This document shows positions 31,347 through 40,123 of a DNA stretch of 64,000 nt, one piece after another. This stretch comes from Gimesia chilikensis (GTDB lineage: Bacteria > Planctomycetota > Planctomycetia > Planctomycetales > Planctomycetaceae), in the NCBI RefSeq assembly GCF_008329715.1, contig NZ_VTSR01000007.1, positions 496,001 through 560,000 of the forward strand. Direction: 5' to 3'. How positions within the stretch are numbered: the first letter of the stretch is position 1; every line of letters begins with the position of its first letter. The position numbers were made by a program, and so were the translations under genes. The notes below the pieces were generated by a model. That model was not told the origin of the DNA. It saw nothing but the letters and a program-made list of their open reading frames with translations, and did not search any database.

Positions 31347-34300
31347 ATGAATGAATTTCCGGACAAAGAAGAACAGAACGAAGCATCGGCCGACGACGAT
31401 CAGAGCCTGCGCAACGATCAGACGCTGCCCGATTCGATCTCTGATTCCGATGAGGCTGGCAGTGACATCGACCAGACGATCATCTCGGATCAATGGGATT
31501 CCGAAGCGCTGGCTGATGAAGCGCGAGACACGTCGGATGCCACAATGTCTGATGATCAGTTCCAGACAATGGAAGAGTCTGATTCGGAAAATGATACTTA
31601 TGAAGACCTGGCAGGCAACGATCAGACCATGGTCGACACCGGCGTGTCTGATGAAATCAATGCCACTATTGTTGATCCGGACCTGAGTGATCTGGACCGG
31701 ACGATCACCGAGGAAGAGCATGAAAGCTGGGCCGGCATGCAGACGGTCAGCGAAAATCCCAACGATCAGCCCGAACAAGGTAACGACCAGACCCTGATCA
31801 TCGATGAGCCGCTGGATCAATCCGATATTGGCGCAACCCTCGTCGAAGATGGCAGCTCGCCTGCCGACATTGACGCCACCATTGTCTCAGACGACGTGCC
31901 CCCGGAACTGGTGGCAACCATGAACGATGCCTGGGGACCGGGGATGGCTACCATTCCGGAAGGTCCGGAAATGACCATCAAGGCCCGGGAAGTTCCCCTG
32001 GAGGAACTGACGAACCAGACTTCGCTCGTGATCAAAAAGCGTGACTTCAGCGACAAGATCAAATCAGAATACCTGGAGAATGCGGAATACGAACTGCTGG
32101 AAGTCCTTGGCCAGGGTGGTATGGGGGTGGTCTATACTGCGCGCCAGACTTCGATTGACCGTCAGGTTGCGGTCAAGATGCTCAAGGGCAAAACCGCCAA
32201 GAACAAAGATCAACGGCATAAATTCCTGGCCGAAGCGGTCGTCACCGGGGAACTGGATCACCCGAACATCGTTCCTATTTATGATGTGGGTAGTAACAAC
32301 AGCGGCGCGCTCTTCTACTCAATGAAAAAAGTCGAAGGACGTCCCTGGCTGAAAACAATCCGCAAAAATTCCCTGGGCGAAAATCTGAATATTCTGATGA
32401 AAGTGGCCGATGCCGTCGCGTTCGCCCATTCACGGAGCGTGGTTCACCGCGATCTGAAGCCTGAAAACGTGATGTTGGGTGAGTTCGGCGAAGTACTCGT
32501 GATGGACTGGGGGCTTGCCCAGTCGACGTCTGGATTCCGTAAATCAGAAAGCATTATCACGACTTCGAGCATGGGTGGGACTCCCGCCTACATGGCACCG
32601 GAAATGGCGACTGGGCCTGTCGATAAGATCTCACCGCTGTCGGATATTTATCTGCTGGGGGCGATTCTGTATGAAATTCTGACAGGGCGCCCGCCGCATA
32701 CCGGCAAAACCGCCATGAAGTGTCTGATGGCGGCCGCCAAGAACGAAATCGTGCCGACTGAGAAAACCGGTGAGCTGGTTGACATCGCGATGAAGGCGAT
32801 GGCCCTGAGACAGGAAGACCGCTACCAGAGCGTGCAGGAACTTCAGCAGGCCATTCTGCAGTATCAGTCGCACTCAGAGAGTATCTCACTGGCAACCCGC
32901 GCCGAAGAAGATTTGAAACAGGCCATCGATACCGAGAATTACGAAATGTTCTCGCGTGCCCTGTTTGGATTCCAGGAAGCCGTTTCCCTCTGGCCGGAAA
33001 ACAAGACCGCCCGGGAGGGCGTCGAAAAGACAACCCTCTGTTATGCGAATACCGCGTATGCCAAGGGGGACTACGACCTCGCACTCTCCTTACTTAAGGA
33101 AGAAGAATCCGGACACGCCGACCTGATCGACTCGATCCGCGAAGCCCAGACAGAACGCGATGCGCGTCAGCAGCGTCTGAAAACCGCCAAGCGGGTGTTC
33201 GTAGGCATGCTGGCAACCGTGCTGGTCATTGTGACCGGTGCTTTCTTCTGGATTCGTGCGGAGGCCGAAAACGCACGAAAAGCTGAAAAAGTGGCTGCAG
33301 AAGAACGTGACAATGCCGTGAAAGCAAAAGAGAAAGAAACAATCGCATTGACACAGGCGATTGAGTCGGAAAAAGTCGCCATTGCGCAAAAAGAAGAGGC
33401 GGATAAAGCGCGCGAGAAAGAAGAAATTGCCCGTGAAGAGGCGGTCAAAAACCGGGAAGTTGCGATTCAGGAACGTGACCGGGCGAATGTCGAGCGAATT
33501 AAAGCAGAACAGGCCAAAGAAGCAGAAGAGTACGAGGCCTACATCGCCCGTATCGGACTGGCGGCTGCCAAGATTGATGAGAATGCCTTTGAAAGTGCAA
33601 TCGAACTGCTCAAGGGATGTCCCGAACGTCTGCGAAACTGGGAGTGGGGTCGGTTGATGCATCTCTGTTCGCAGAGCAGCCGGACTTACGACGCCAAGGC
33701 GCCAGTGGACTCTCTGGCGTTGTCGCAGGACAATACACAGTATGTCACAGGGAGCCGCGATGGCTTTGCCCGGCTCTGGGATCGTGCAACCGGGCAGATT
33801 CTGGCGACCTTCGATCATAAAAATCACCCGGTGCTGGCGGCTGCGATCAGCCCGGATGGGAAAATTCTGGCGACCGGCAGTGAAGACCCGAACGGTTACA
33901 TCAAGCTCTGGGATCTGGAAACACATCTGCCGATCGCTCGCAAGTTTGAAGACCCGAGTCAGAGCGCACCATTCGACCGGGGACACACCGAAGGCATTCT
34001 GAGCATCAGCTTCTCCAAAGACGGAGAGCGTCTGCTGACCAGTTCGTATGATAAGACGGCCCGCTTGTGGGACGTCGACTCGGGTCAACAGATCCGACGC
34101 TTCTGGGGACACAACTGGTGGGTCTGGGATGCGAATTTCTCATCCGATGAACGGCGAATTGTCACTGCCAGCCAGGACGGAACCGCCGTGATCTGGTCGG
34201 TCGAAACGGGAGAAAAAGGCGCACCCTTCACCGGACACCAGGGGCCGATCTATTCCGCTCATTTTTCACCTGATCCACAGAGCACGCATGTCGTAACCAG

Positions 34301-36500
34301 CGGTTATGACCGCCGGGTTCTACTCTGGAAACCGGAAGATATTGTGCCCTTCGATTTCTCGAAAATCGTCTCTGGACAAAAAGTCAATGCGCCTCCCTAC
34401 ATCGCATTCGAAGGCCACCAGGATAGCGTGCAGTCAGCCGAATTCTCGCAGGATGGTTCGATGATCATCTCTGCCAGCCATGACAACACGGTGAAACTCT
34501 GGGACGTGGAAACGGTCAAAGCCATCAAGACCTTCCGCGGTCATGACAGCTGGGTCCAGGCCGCGACATTGCTGAACGATGGTAAGTGGATTCTTTCCGC
34601 GAGCCATGATGCACATACGAAATTGTGGAACATCGCCGGTTATGCCGAGATCCGCACACTGAAAGGCCGGGTTCTGGAGAAGCACGTCGATGCGGTTCTG
34701 GATGTCTCCTTCTCGAAAGATGGCAAACGACTGGTGACCGCCAGCCGCGATAAAACCGCCATCTCCTGGGATGTCGCGACCGGCACACCGGAAAAAGAAT
34801 TTACTGAAGGTCATGCCTTCCTGGCTTCCAGCGCCGTCTTTCTGCCGGACCGGAAACGCCTGGCAACGGCCGCCGTGGATAACTCGGTTCGGATCTGGGA
34901 CATTCAGACAGGAACCGAACACAAACGCTTCGAACATACGGGACGGAGTGCCGCCATTGATGTTTCGGCCGATTCCCGACTGCTGCTGACCGGCAGTGAT
35001 ACAAAGACCGTGCGGATCTGGAACATTGAAACCGGTAAACTCATCCGGGAACTGCGGGGACATAAATCAGAGGTCAGTGCCGTCGCTTTTTCCGATGACA
35101 TGCGCTACTGTGCCAGTGGAGACGCCCGTGGACGCTGCATGGTGTGGGAAGTTGCCAGCGGGAAACTGCTGCACCGCCTGGAAGGACATACGCGTCGGAT
35201 TAACGGTCTGGCCTTCCTGCCGGATGGAAAAACACTGTTATCCGCCAGCGGTGATAATACCGTGGGTAACTGGGATATCACGACTGGTGAAGAGAACCAG
35301 CAAAAGATTTTGAAGCACCCCGATGCCATCATGTCGATGGACGTGTTTGATAACGGCACAAAGGCTGTCACCAGTTGTGCGGATGGACTGGTCCGGATCT
35401 GGAATTTATCTACGCCGGAAGTCGCCCAGACGATTCATCCTGCCAACGGGTTGATCAACTCCGTCAGTGTTTCTCATGACAACAAGCGTCTGTTAACTGC
35501 GAACGTGCAACAGCGGGTCATTCAAGTCTGGGCCCTGGAGACAGGAAAAGAACTGCAGGTTCCCGGTAACAATGGTCAATTACAACCATTCCTGGATTTC
35601 AAAGCCCGGGGTGGCATGCTCTGGACGGCGGTCTTCTCACCCTATCACGATTCCATTCTGACGGTCGGCGGTCGCGATGCCCGCCTCTGGAACGGAGTGA
35701 CAGCTCAGCAGTTGATGGCCTTTCACCCGCATGGCGTGGTCGCCTCTGCTTCGTTTTCTCCAGACGGTAAATGGCTGGTGACCGGCAGCTGGGATAATTC
35801 CGCCAAGATCTGGAGTACCGAAACCGGACAGGCAGAAAAGAAACTGGAACAGAAACATACCGGCTATGTAAATACGGTTCGCTACTCACCCCAGGGGAAT
35901 CGAATTGTGACCGCCAGCGATGACGGGACTTCGAAAATCTGGGATGCACAATCGGGCGAAATGCTGTTGAGCCTCGACCAACCCGGTACGCACGTGAAGA
36001 GCGCCGTCTTCTCTCCCGATGGAAAGAAGGTTGTGACCGCCTCCGATGACAAAACCCTGGTGATGTGGGATGCTCAGACAGGCAAGAAACTGTCTACCTT
36101 CAAGGGGCACGACTGGCCCGTACTGGAAGTCGCATTTTCACACGATGGTACGCGGCTGATCTCCGGCTCCGAAGATAATACGGCGATTATCTGGGATATC
36201 GCGACGCAGGAGAAAAAGGTACTGGCCGGGCATACGGCGTCGGTGGAATCGGTCGTCTTTTCGCCGGATGATTCGCGGGCCTTCACAGCCAGCGACGATG
36301 GTACCGCCAAGCTGTGGGATACGAAATCGGGTAAGGAAATCCTGACCCTGAGCAGCCACTCGCAGGGTGTGACCTCGGTCGATTTTTCTCCCGATGGACG
36401 CTTTGTCGCAACAGGCAGCCAGGACGGACAGGCCATTTTGTGGCTGACCGTTGACTGGAAAGACAAAGCGGTCGCCCGCGTTGTCAGCCGTGATCCTTAA
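31347..36500 (+). CDS. Membrane Ser/Thr protein kinase with 21 WD40 repeats
   Basis: This 1717-residue protein has four parts. Residues 1-245 are acidic and carry a dozen Thr-hydrophobic motifs (DQTL, ATIV, RTIT and similar). Residues about 248-510 form a kinase domain with GQGGMGVVY, VAVKML lysine near 275, HRDLKPEN near 367, and DWG in place of DFG. A hydrophobic segment (VFVGMLATVLVIVTGAFFWI, about 618-637) crosses the membrane and is followed by a long charged coiled coil to about 740. The rest has 21 WD repeats, from ARLWDRATG to AILWLTVDW, enough for three seven-bladed propellers. The kinase should face the cytoplasm and the propellers the other side, where they could sense or bind a ligand. 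It lies 111 bases downstream of the giant gene. Confidence 0.92.
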   Translation: MNEFPDKEEQNEASADDDQSLRNDQTLPDSISDSDEAGSDIDQTIISDQWDSEALADEARDTSDATMSDDQFQTMEESDSENDTYEDLAGNDQTMVDTGVSDEINATIVDPDLSDLDRTITEEEHESWAGMQTVSENPNDQPEQGNDQTLIIDEPLDQSDIGATLVEDGSSPADIDATIVSDDVPPELVATMNDAWGPGMATIPEGPEMTIKAREVPLEELTNQTSLVIKKRDFSDKIKSEYLENAEYELLEVLGQGGMGVVYTARQTSIDRQVAVKMLKGKTAKNKDQRHKFLAEAVVTGELDHPNIVPIYDVGSNNSGALFYSMKKVEGRPWLKTIRKNSLGENLNILMKVADAVAFAHSRSVVHRDLKPENVMLGEFGEVLVMDWGLAQSTSGFRKSESIITTSSMGGTPAYMAPEMATGPVDKISPLSDIYLLGAILYEILTGRPPHTGKTAMKCLMAAAKNEIVPTEKTGELVDIAMKAMALRQEDRYQSVQELQQAILQYQSHSESISLATRAEEDLKQAIDTENYEMFSRALFGFQEAVSLWPENKTAREGVEKTTLCYANTAYAKGDYDLALSLLKEEESGHADLIDSIREAQTERDARQQRLKTAKRVFVGMLATVLVIVTGAFFWIRAEAENARKAEKVAAEERDNAVKAKEKETIALTQAIESEKVAIAQKEEADKAREKEEIAREEAVKNREVAIQERDRANVERIKAEQAKEAEEYEAYIARIGLAAAKIDENAFESAIELLKGCPERLRNWEWGRLMHLCSQSSRTYDAKAPVDSLALSQDNTQYVTGSRDGFARLWDRATGQILATFDHKNHPVLAAAISPDGKILATGSEDPNGYIKLWDLETHLPIARKFEDPSQSAPFDRGHTEGILSISFSKDGERLLTSSYDKTARLWDVDSGQQIRRFWGHNWWVWDANFSSDERRIVTASQDGTAVIWSVETGEKGAPFTGHQGPIYSAHFSPDPQSTHVVTSGYDRRVLLWKPEDIVPFDFSKIVSGQKVNAPPYIAFEGHQDSVQSAEFSQDGSMIISASHDNTVKLWDVETVKAIKTFRGHDSWVQAATLLNDGKWILSASHDAHTKLWNIAGYAEIRTLKGRVLEKHVDAVLDVSFSKDGKRLVTASRDKTAISWDVATGTPEKEFTEGHAFLASSAVFLPDRKRLATAAVDNSVRIWDIQTGTEHKRFEHTGRSAAIDVSADSRLLLTGSDTKTVRIWNIETGKLIRELRGHKSEVSAVAFSDDMRYCASGDARGRCMVWEVASGKLLHRLEGHTRRINGLAFLPDGKTLLSASGDNTVGNWDITTGEENQQKILKHPDAIMSMDVFDNGTKAVTSCADGLVRIWNLSTPEVAQTIHPANGLINSVSVSHDNKRLLTANVQQRVIQVWALETGKELQVPGNNGQLQPFLDFKARGGMLWTAVFSPYHDSILTVGGRDARLWNGVTAQQLMAFHPHGVVASASFSPDGKWLVTGSWDNSAKIWSTETGQAEKKLEQKHTGYVNTVRYSPQGNRIVTASDDGTSKIWDAQSGEMLLSLDQPGTHVKSAVFSPDGKKVVTASDDKTLVMWDAQTGKKLSTFKGHDWPVLEVAFSHDGTRLISGSEDNTAIIWDIATQEKKVLAGHTASVESVVFSPDDSRAFTASDDGTAKLWDTKSGKEILTLSSHSQGVTSVDFSPDGRFVATGSQDGQAILWLTVDWKDKAVARVVSRDP

Positions 36501-37102
36501 AAGTGGAAGTGCCCGTGCACTCCATAGTGCGGGCGGACATACCGTGGACGCGGACGGGGGCGGACATAGACCACCGAGGGTGATGTCACAACCGCCCGTT
36601 CCCGGACGATGACCGGCTCGGCAGTGGTACTCACGTAGTTGTGTTGCTGCATGTACTCGATCAGCTGGTCACTGAGTCCCTGCTGTTTGAGCATGATCAG
36701 CGTCTGAGGACTCAGATCAAAAGCACCGCCGCGACTGCGAATGGCGCCCATGATGACGGAATCGCTGACGCCGCTATGGGCCATCTGAATGACGTCGCTG
36801 TTATGGATCGCCCCGCGTGCCATGCGTTCGTGATTTGCCTGGGCAATGGCAACGTCGCGTTCTTCCCGGGCATCTTCGGCGTTGCCGATCAAACCGCCGG
36901 CGAGTCCACCGGTGGCAGCACCGATCAAGGCCCCTGCTCCGGCATCGCCGGAATTACTGCCGATAATCGCACCAGCCAGAGCACCGATTCCCGCGCCACT
37001 GGCCATGCCGGCTTCCGTATGGTTCCTGGCAGCGCAGCCTGACTGAACTAACAGGCCTGCGAAAATTAGAGTGATACCAGCCCGATACGATAACGCGTTC
37101 AT
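36497..37102 (-). CDS. Glycine-zipper lipoprotein
   Basis: The 201-residue product starts at ATG 37102 with a signal that ends in the lipobox LLVQSGC. Residues about 30-75 form a glycine zipper (GAGIGALAGAIIGS, GALIGAATGGLAGGLIG) like the 2TM zipper in SlyB- and YmgG-type envelope proteins. Then come charged helices (REERDVAIAQANHERMARG). A segment with Ser-Asp-Xaa-Val-Ile repeats (NSDVIQMAHSGVSDSVIMGAIRSRGG) resembles bacterial helical repeats that pair two SDxVI units. The C-terminus is rich in Arg, Pro, Tyr and His. An in-frame ATG at 37174 would spoil the signal. The 3' end overlaps the kinase stop by four bases on the opposite strand. Confidence 0.8.
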   Translation of the reverse strand: MNALSYRAGITLIFAGLLVQSGCAARNHTEAGMASGAGIGALAGAIIGSNSGDAGAGALIGAATGGLAGGLIGNAEDAREERDVAIAQANHERMARGAIHNSDVIQMAHSGVSDSVIMGAIRSRGGAFDLSPQTLIMLKQQGLSDQLIEYMQQHNYVSTTAEPVIVRERAVVTSPSVVYVRPRPRPRYVRPHYGVHGHFHF

Positions 37103-37463
37103 TGATGTGAATCCTTCCACACAACACTTGCAGTTTTTACAATCCCTGAACAGTTTCTCCACGCTGACGGGCAATCTTCGTCCCCTCAGTTAATATATCG
37201 GGATCGCTGGCTTCCATTATCAGATTTTCTGGGGGTTGCCTAGATGAATTTCTCAATAGTAAACTGCCGGGTGCAAGTTTATGATTTTCAGTGTCCCTAA
37301 GATGTTATTTACAGGGCTTTTAACGCTCTGCAGAAAAATCATGAAATAGCCACTTCACAAAATGACACATCCGGACGAACAATAGTTTCAATTCACGGAC
37401 ACATCAGCGCCCCGCCTGCTGACTGAATTACGGTTACCCTGGATACTCGAAAGTACAGGACGC
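37103..37463. other. Intergenic stretch between divergent genes
   Basis: These 361 AT-richer bases lie between the glycine-zipper lipoprotein gene and the ABM-domain gene. They must hold promoters for both, but no hexamer pair stands out. No repeat, RNA or small gene was recognised. Confidence 0.45.
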
Positions 37464-38033
37464 ATGCATTCAACAGATTCTGATCCCGTCACCATGGTTG
37501 TGACGGCCCACCCTGCCCCCGGAAATCAAAAGGAATGGGAGCAGACGCTGACGAACACCATCCAGGCTTCGCTGAAATTTCCCGGTCACCTGGGAACGAC
37601 GGTCCTCAAACAGGAATCCCGCTCCCGGCCCACCTATCAGATCGTGCTCAGGTTTGACCGACTGGAGAATCTGGAACGCTGGAAGAATTCTCCCGAACGA
37701 GAACACTGGATCTCCCGCCTGCATGCGCTGGAACATCGTCCCCCGGTGATCACTCACAACACGGGGCTGGAAACCTGGTTTGAGTTTTCGCACCAGGATG
37801 AGCACCGCCCGCATCCCCCCAAATACAAGATGGCCATTATCATCTGGATCGCCGTCTATATCAGTATCATACCGATCATCAACCTGATTCGGCCCTATAC
37901 CAGCGAACTGCATTTCCTGATCGGAAGCGCGATCACCACCTCGATTACAGTTCCGCTGATGACCTGGGTGATGATTCCCCTGTTAAGCTGGCTGCTCCAG
38001 AAATGGCTCTATCCGGAACCGAACCATTCCTGA
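37464..38033 (+). CDS. ABM (antibiotic biosynthesis monooxygenase) domain membrane protein
   Basis: The 189-residue product has an N-terminal ABM ferredoxin-like domain (about 8-105): VTAHPAPGNQKEWEQTL, FPGHLGTTVLKQ and YQIVLRFDRLENLERWKNSPERE are its strands and helices. Two transmembrane segments follow (AIIIWIAVYISIIPIINLI and a second near 155-180). This domain fusion occurs widely and its substrate is not known; the ABM fold also includes haem-degrading and quinone-oxidising enzymes. The conserved GHLG and ERW residues point to the ABM family. The protein should sit in the inner membrane with the ABM domain in the cytoplasm. Confidence 0.82.
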   Translation: MHSTDSDPVTMVVTAHPAPGNQKEWEQTLTNTIQASLKFPGHLGTTVLKQESRSRPTYQIVLRFDRLENLERWKNSPEREHWISRLHALEHRPPVITHNTGLETWFEFSHQDEHRPHPPKYKMAIIIWIAVYISIIPIINLIRPYTSELHFLIGSAITTSITVPLMTWVMIPLLSWLLQKWLYPEPNHS

Positions 38034-38036
38034 CAG

Positions 38037-38885
38037 CTACTTCGCTGGGGCTGCAGCGGGCTGCCAGTCGTAAACGCCGCGCTGTTCGACCGGGGGCAGA
38101 TGCTCTTCCAGGATGAAATGCGGACGCGAATGCGAATTCACATAGGCGGCGATATCCAGGGCTTCCTGCTCGGTCAGATCGGTTTCCCCCGGAGGCATCG
38201 CCACTTTGAGCCAGGCTGCCAGCTTATCGTTTCTGCTCAGTCCCGCGCCGTCGTTATAGGAATCTTTGCCCCAGACTGGTGGTCCTTCGGATGTTCCCGC
38301 GCCTGATGCATCGTGACAGTCGGCACAGCGTGCTGCGTAGAGTTTCGCGCCCCGCCGTTCTTCAGCCAGTTCCGCCTGCAGACTGAGGGGCTGCACATGA
38401 CGGGGACCGAGTGGCTTCTGGTGATTCATTTTGATCTCAGAGCCTGCGGAGAGCCAGGTGATATACGCGGTAATCGCCACGGATACTTTGCTGCCGAGGG
38501 GAGGACGAATCCCGTTCTGGCTGCGCATGAAACAGTTCAGCACTCGATCTTCGAGTGTGATCACCCGTTTTTCGCGGGGAGACCAGGCCGGGTAAGCGGA
38601 AGCCACTCCCAGAAAACTGGCGGCCTGCGGATTGGTCCCGTTCTCCAGATGACAGGAAGTGCAGTTGAGATTATTCCCGATATACTGTTTAGACAGCGGA
38701 TGCTCGTGTGTGCGTGCGACGATCTCTTCCCCCAGCTTGACGATGGCTCCCAGTTCGCCGGGAGGGTATGCTTCCGGGATGAGTGATTTCTGTGGTTGCT
38801 CAGAAGTCTCCTGTGCAGACAGTGTCGTCAACACAATTAACAGGGCCAGTCCAGTAAGCGGTAGCGTCAGCCAGCGTCGTTGCAT
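38037..38885 (-). CDS. tsdA: Di-haem cytochrome c, TsdA-like thiosulfate dehydrogenase
   Basis: The 282-residue protein has a signal peptide (about residues 1-25, ending SAQE) and two haem c sites, CTSCH and CADCH. Between them lies RVLNCFMRSQNG, which matches the segment holding the unusual axial Cys ligand of haem 1 in TsdA. GPPVWGKDSYNDGAG and the DIAAYVNSHSRPHF end also match that family as I remember it. TsdA oxidises thiosulfate to tetrathionate in the periplasm. Its place at the 3' end of a sulfide-oxidation cluster supports the assignment. The ATG at 38885 has a better-spaced GGAAAG site than the one at 38909. Another SoxA-related di-haem protein is the alternative. Confidence 0.8.
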   Translation of the reverse strand: MQRRWLTLPLTGLALLIVLTTLSAQETSEQPQKSLIPEAYPPGELGAIVKLGEEIVARTHEHPLSKQYIGNNLNCTSCHLENGTNPQAASFLGVASAYPAWSPREKRVITLEDRVLNCFMRSQNGIRPPLGSKVSVAITAYITWLSAGSEIKMNHQKPLGPRHVQPLSLQAELAEERRGAKLYAARCADCHDASGAGTSEGPPVWGKDSYNDGAGLSRNDKLAAWLKVAMPPGETDLTEQEALDIAAYVNSHSRPHFILEEHLPPVEQRGVYDWQPAAAPAK

Positions 38886-38944
38886 CGTCTTCTTTCCAAA
38901 TTCGGTCATCTCTCACAGGGAGCAGCAGGCGCGTATCTTCCCTA

Positions 38945-38978
38945 CTCTGTGCGTACGCTTGGGATTATACGCACAGAG
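38945..38978 (-). repeat. Perfect 11-bp inverted repeat before tsdA
   Basis: CTCTGTGCGTA at 38945-38955 and its exact complement at 38968-38978 flank 12 bases. On the minus strand a TATAAT overlaps the arm and loop. The repeat lies between the DsrE gene and tsdA. There is no T tract, so an operator or a processing hairpin is likely. Confidence 0.6.
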
Positions 38979-39008
38979 AGACCGACAGAAGTGATTTTCT
39001 TCTGTTTT

Positions 39009-40070
39009 TTATTTCAGCGGGACATAGGCATAGCCGTCTGCCTGCAGGTTCACCAGAGATGTGAGTGCGGAGACCGCGACATCGGTAAACACGACCACCT
39101 GATCCGGCTGGCCCCCTTTGCCGACAAGTGACTGACCACAGACGTAGATCTCGACGCCTGCTTCATGCAGTTCGTGCAGGCAATCCAGATTCGGATTACT
39201 TTTCGTATTGAAGCGTTCCGCGTAGGCATCATCATTTAAGGCACAGAGCGTGGCATCGCCGTGCAGGACGACCGCGATTTTAGCTGCCGCAGGATCTTTC
39301 CCGGCCCCCTCGTAAATATTCACAAAGCGGGCCACTTTTTCGATGGAGGGGTTCAACTTGTCAGCAGGGCCTCCCTTGGTCAGGTCGACACAGATTTTAC
39401 TCTGATCCCGTGGCTGCTGAGCTGCGTCTGGCAACTGGACGACCTTGCCATATTCCTTGATGCGGGGATGCTGGTATTCCAGCGGTGCAGGCTCTTTGAC
39501 TGACGTAGAGACCGGGTGGTTCTTCATCGCCTCAGGGAATCCCCGTTTGACGAATTCCGAAACGGTCTTCGCATGTTGTTGAATGAGCTTTACAACGTAG
39601 GGGTTCTCTGAAGTCTCAATCACCCTCACACCTTTGGGTGTGTTTTCGGTAACCATTTTGATCTGTCTGGCATGCCGGAAGAGTTCGGCGAACAGAGGAT
39701 CCCGCATCCGAATGGGTTGCTGTTTTTCAACCCGCTCTTTCATCCAGTAGACATGTTCGCGGATTTTCGCTGCCACCTGGGGATCATCGGATTCCGTCAA
39801 TGTCTTGACGCCGTTAGGGAGCAACTGCACATCGCGACGAATTTTCTGATGATTCGTTAAGAGGTAACGGAAGTCGGCATGATCCCGGTCATGTGCCTGC
39901 GAATGACCATTTCCCTGACCCTGTCCGACTCCCGCGTGACCTCGTCCGTGTCCCTGCCCCCGCCCGGGACCTTTGCCGCGTCCCGGCCCCCGCTGTGCGA
40001 GTGCGGTTCCGGCGATGGCACAGACCAGCAGTAAGGCAACTGAATTCCGTAGATAGTTTGACTTCTTCAC
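39009..40070 (-). CDS. Secreted DsrE-domain protein with Gly/His-rich N-terminus
   Basis: The 353-residue product starts at GTG 40070, which has AGGAAAGGG upstream and gives a clean signal peptide (KKSNYLRNSVALLLVCAIAGTALAQ). An ORF start at 40190 would run into the sqr coding region. After the signal comes a Gly-, Arg- and His-rich tract (RGPGRGKGPGRGQGHGRGH), then a helical region, then a C-terminal DsrE/DsrF-like domain from about residue 225 (ICVDLTKGG, KIAVVLHGDATLCAL). The likely active Cys is in VEIYVCGQSL, equivalent to the sulfur-carrying Cys of this family. It probably relays or binds sulfur in the periplasm for the neighbouring sulfur enzymes. Confidence 0.8.
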   Translation of the reverse strand: MKKSNYLRNSVALLLVCAIAGTALAQRGPGRGKGPGRGQGHGRGHAGVGQGQGNGHSQAHDRDHADFRYLLTNHQKIRRDVQLLPNGVKTLTESDDPQVAAKIREHVYWMKERVEKQQPIRMRDPLFAELFRHARQIKMVTENTPKGVRVIETSENPYVVKLIQQHAKTVSEFVKRGFPEAMKNHPVSTSVKEPAPLEYQHPRIKEYGKVVQLPDAAQQPRDQSKICVDLTKGGPADKLNPSIEKVARFVNIYEGAGKDPAAAKIAVVLHGDATLCALNDDAYAERFNTKSNPNLDCLHELHEAGVEIYVCGQSLVGKGGQPDQVVVFTDVAVSALTSLVNLQADGYAYVPLK

Positions 40071-40123
40071 TTTGACGCCCTTTCCTGATTTTTCACAGAT
40101 AATATTCCAGTCCCGTTGTGTGA

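Noticed and set aside
36641-37042. Open frame on the plus strand opposite the glycine-zipper gene
   Set aside because: The Ala/Gly-rich coding strand keeps the opposite frames open; there is no start context or similarity.
38980-39008. ACAGAAG/CTTCTGT stem followed by T-rich sequence as a terminator
   Set aside because: The T-rich side is on the plus strand, where no gene ends; the flanking genes are on the minus strand.
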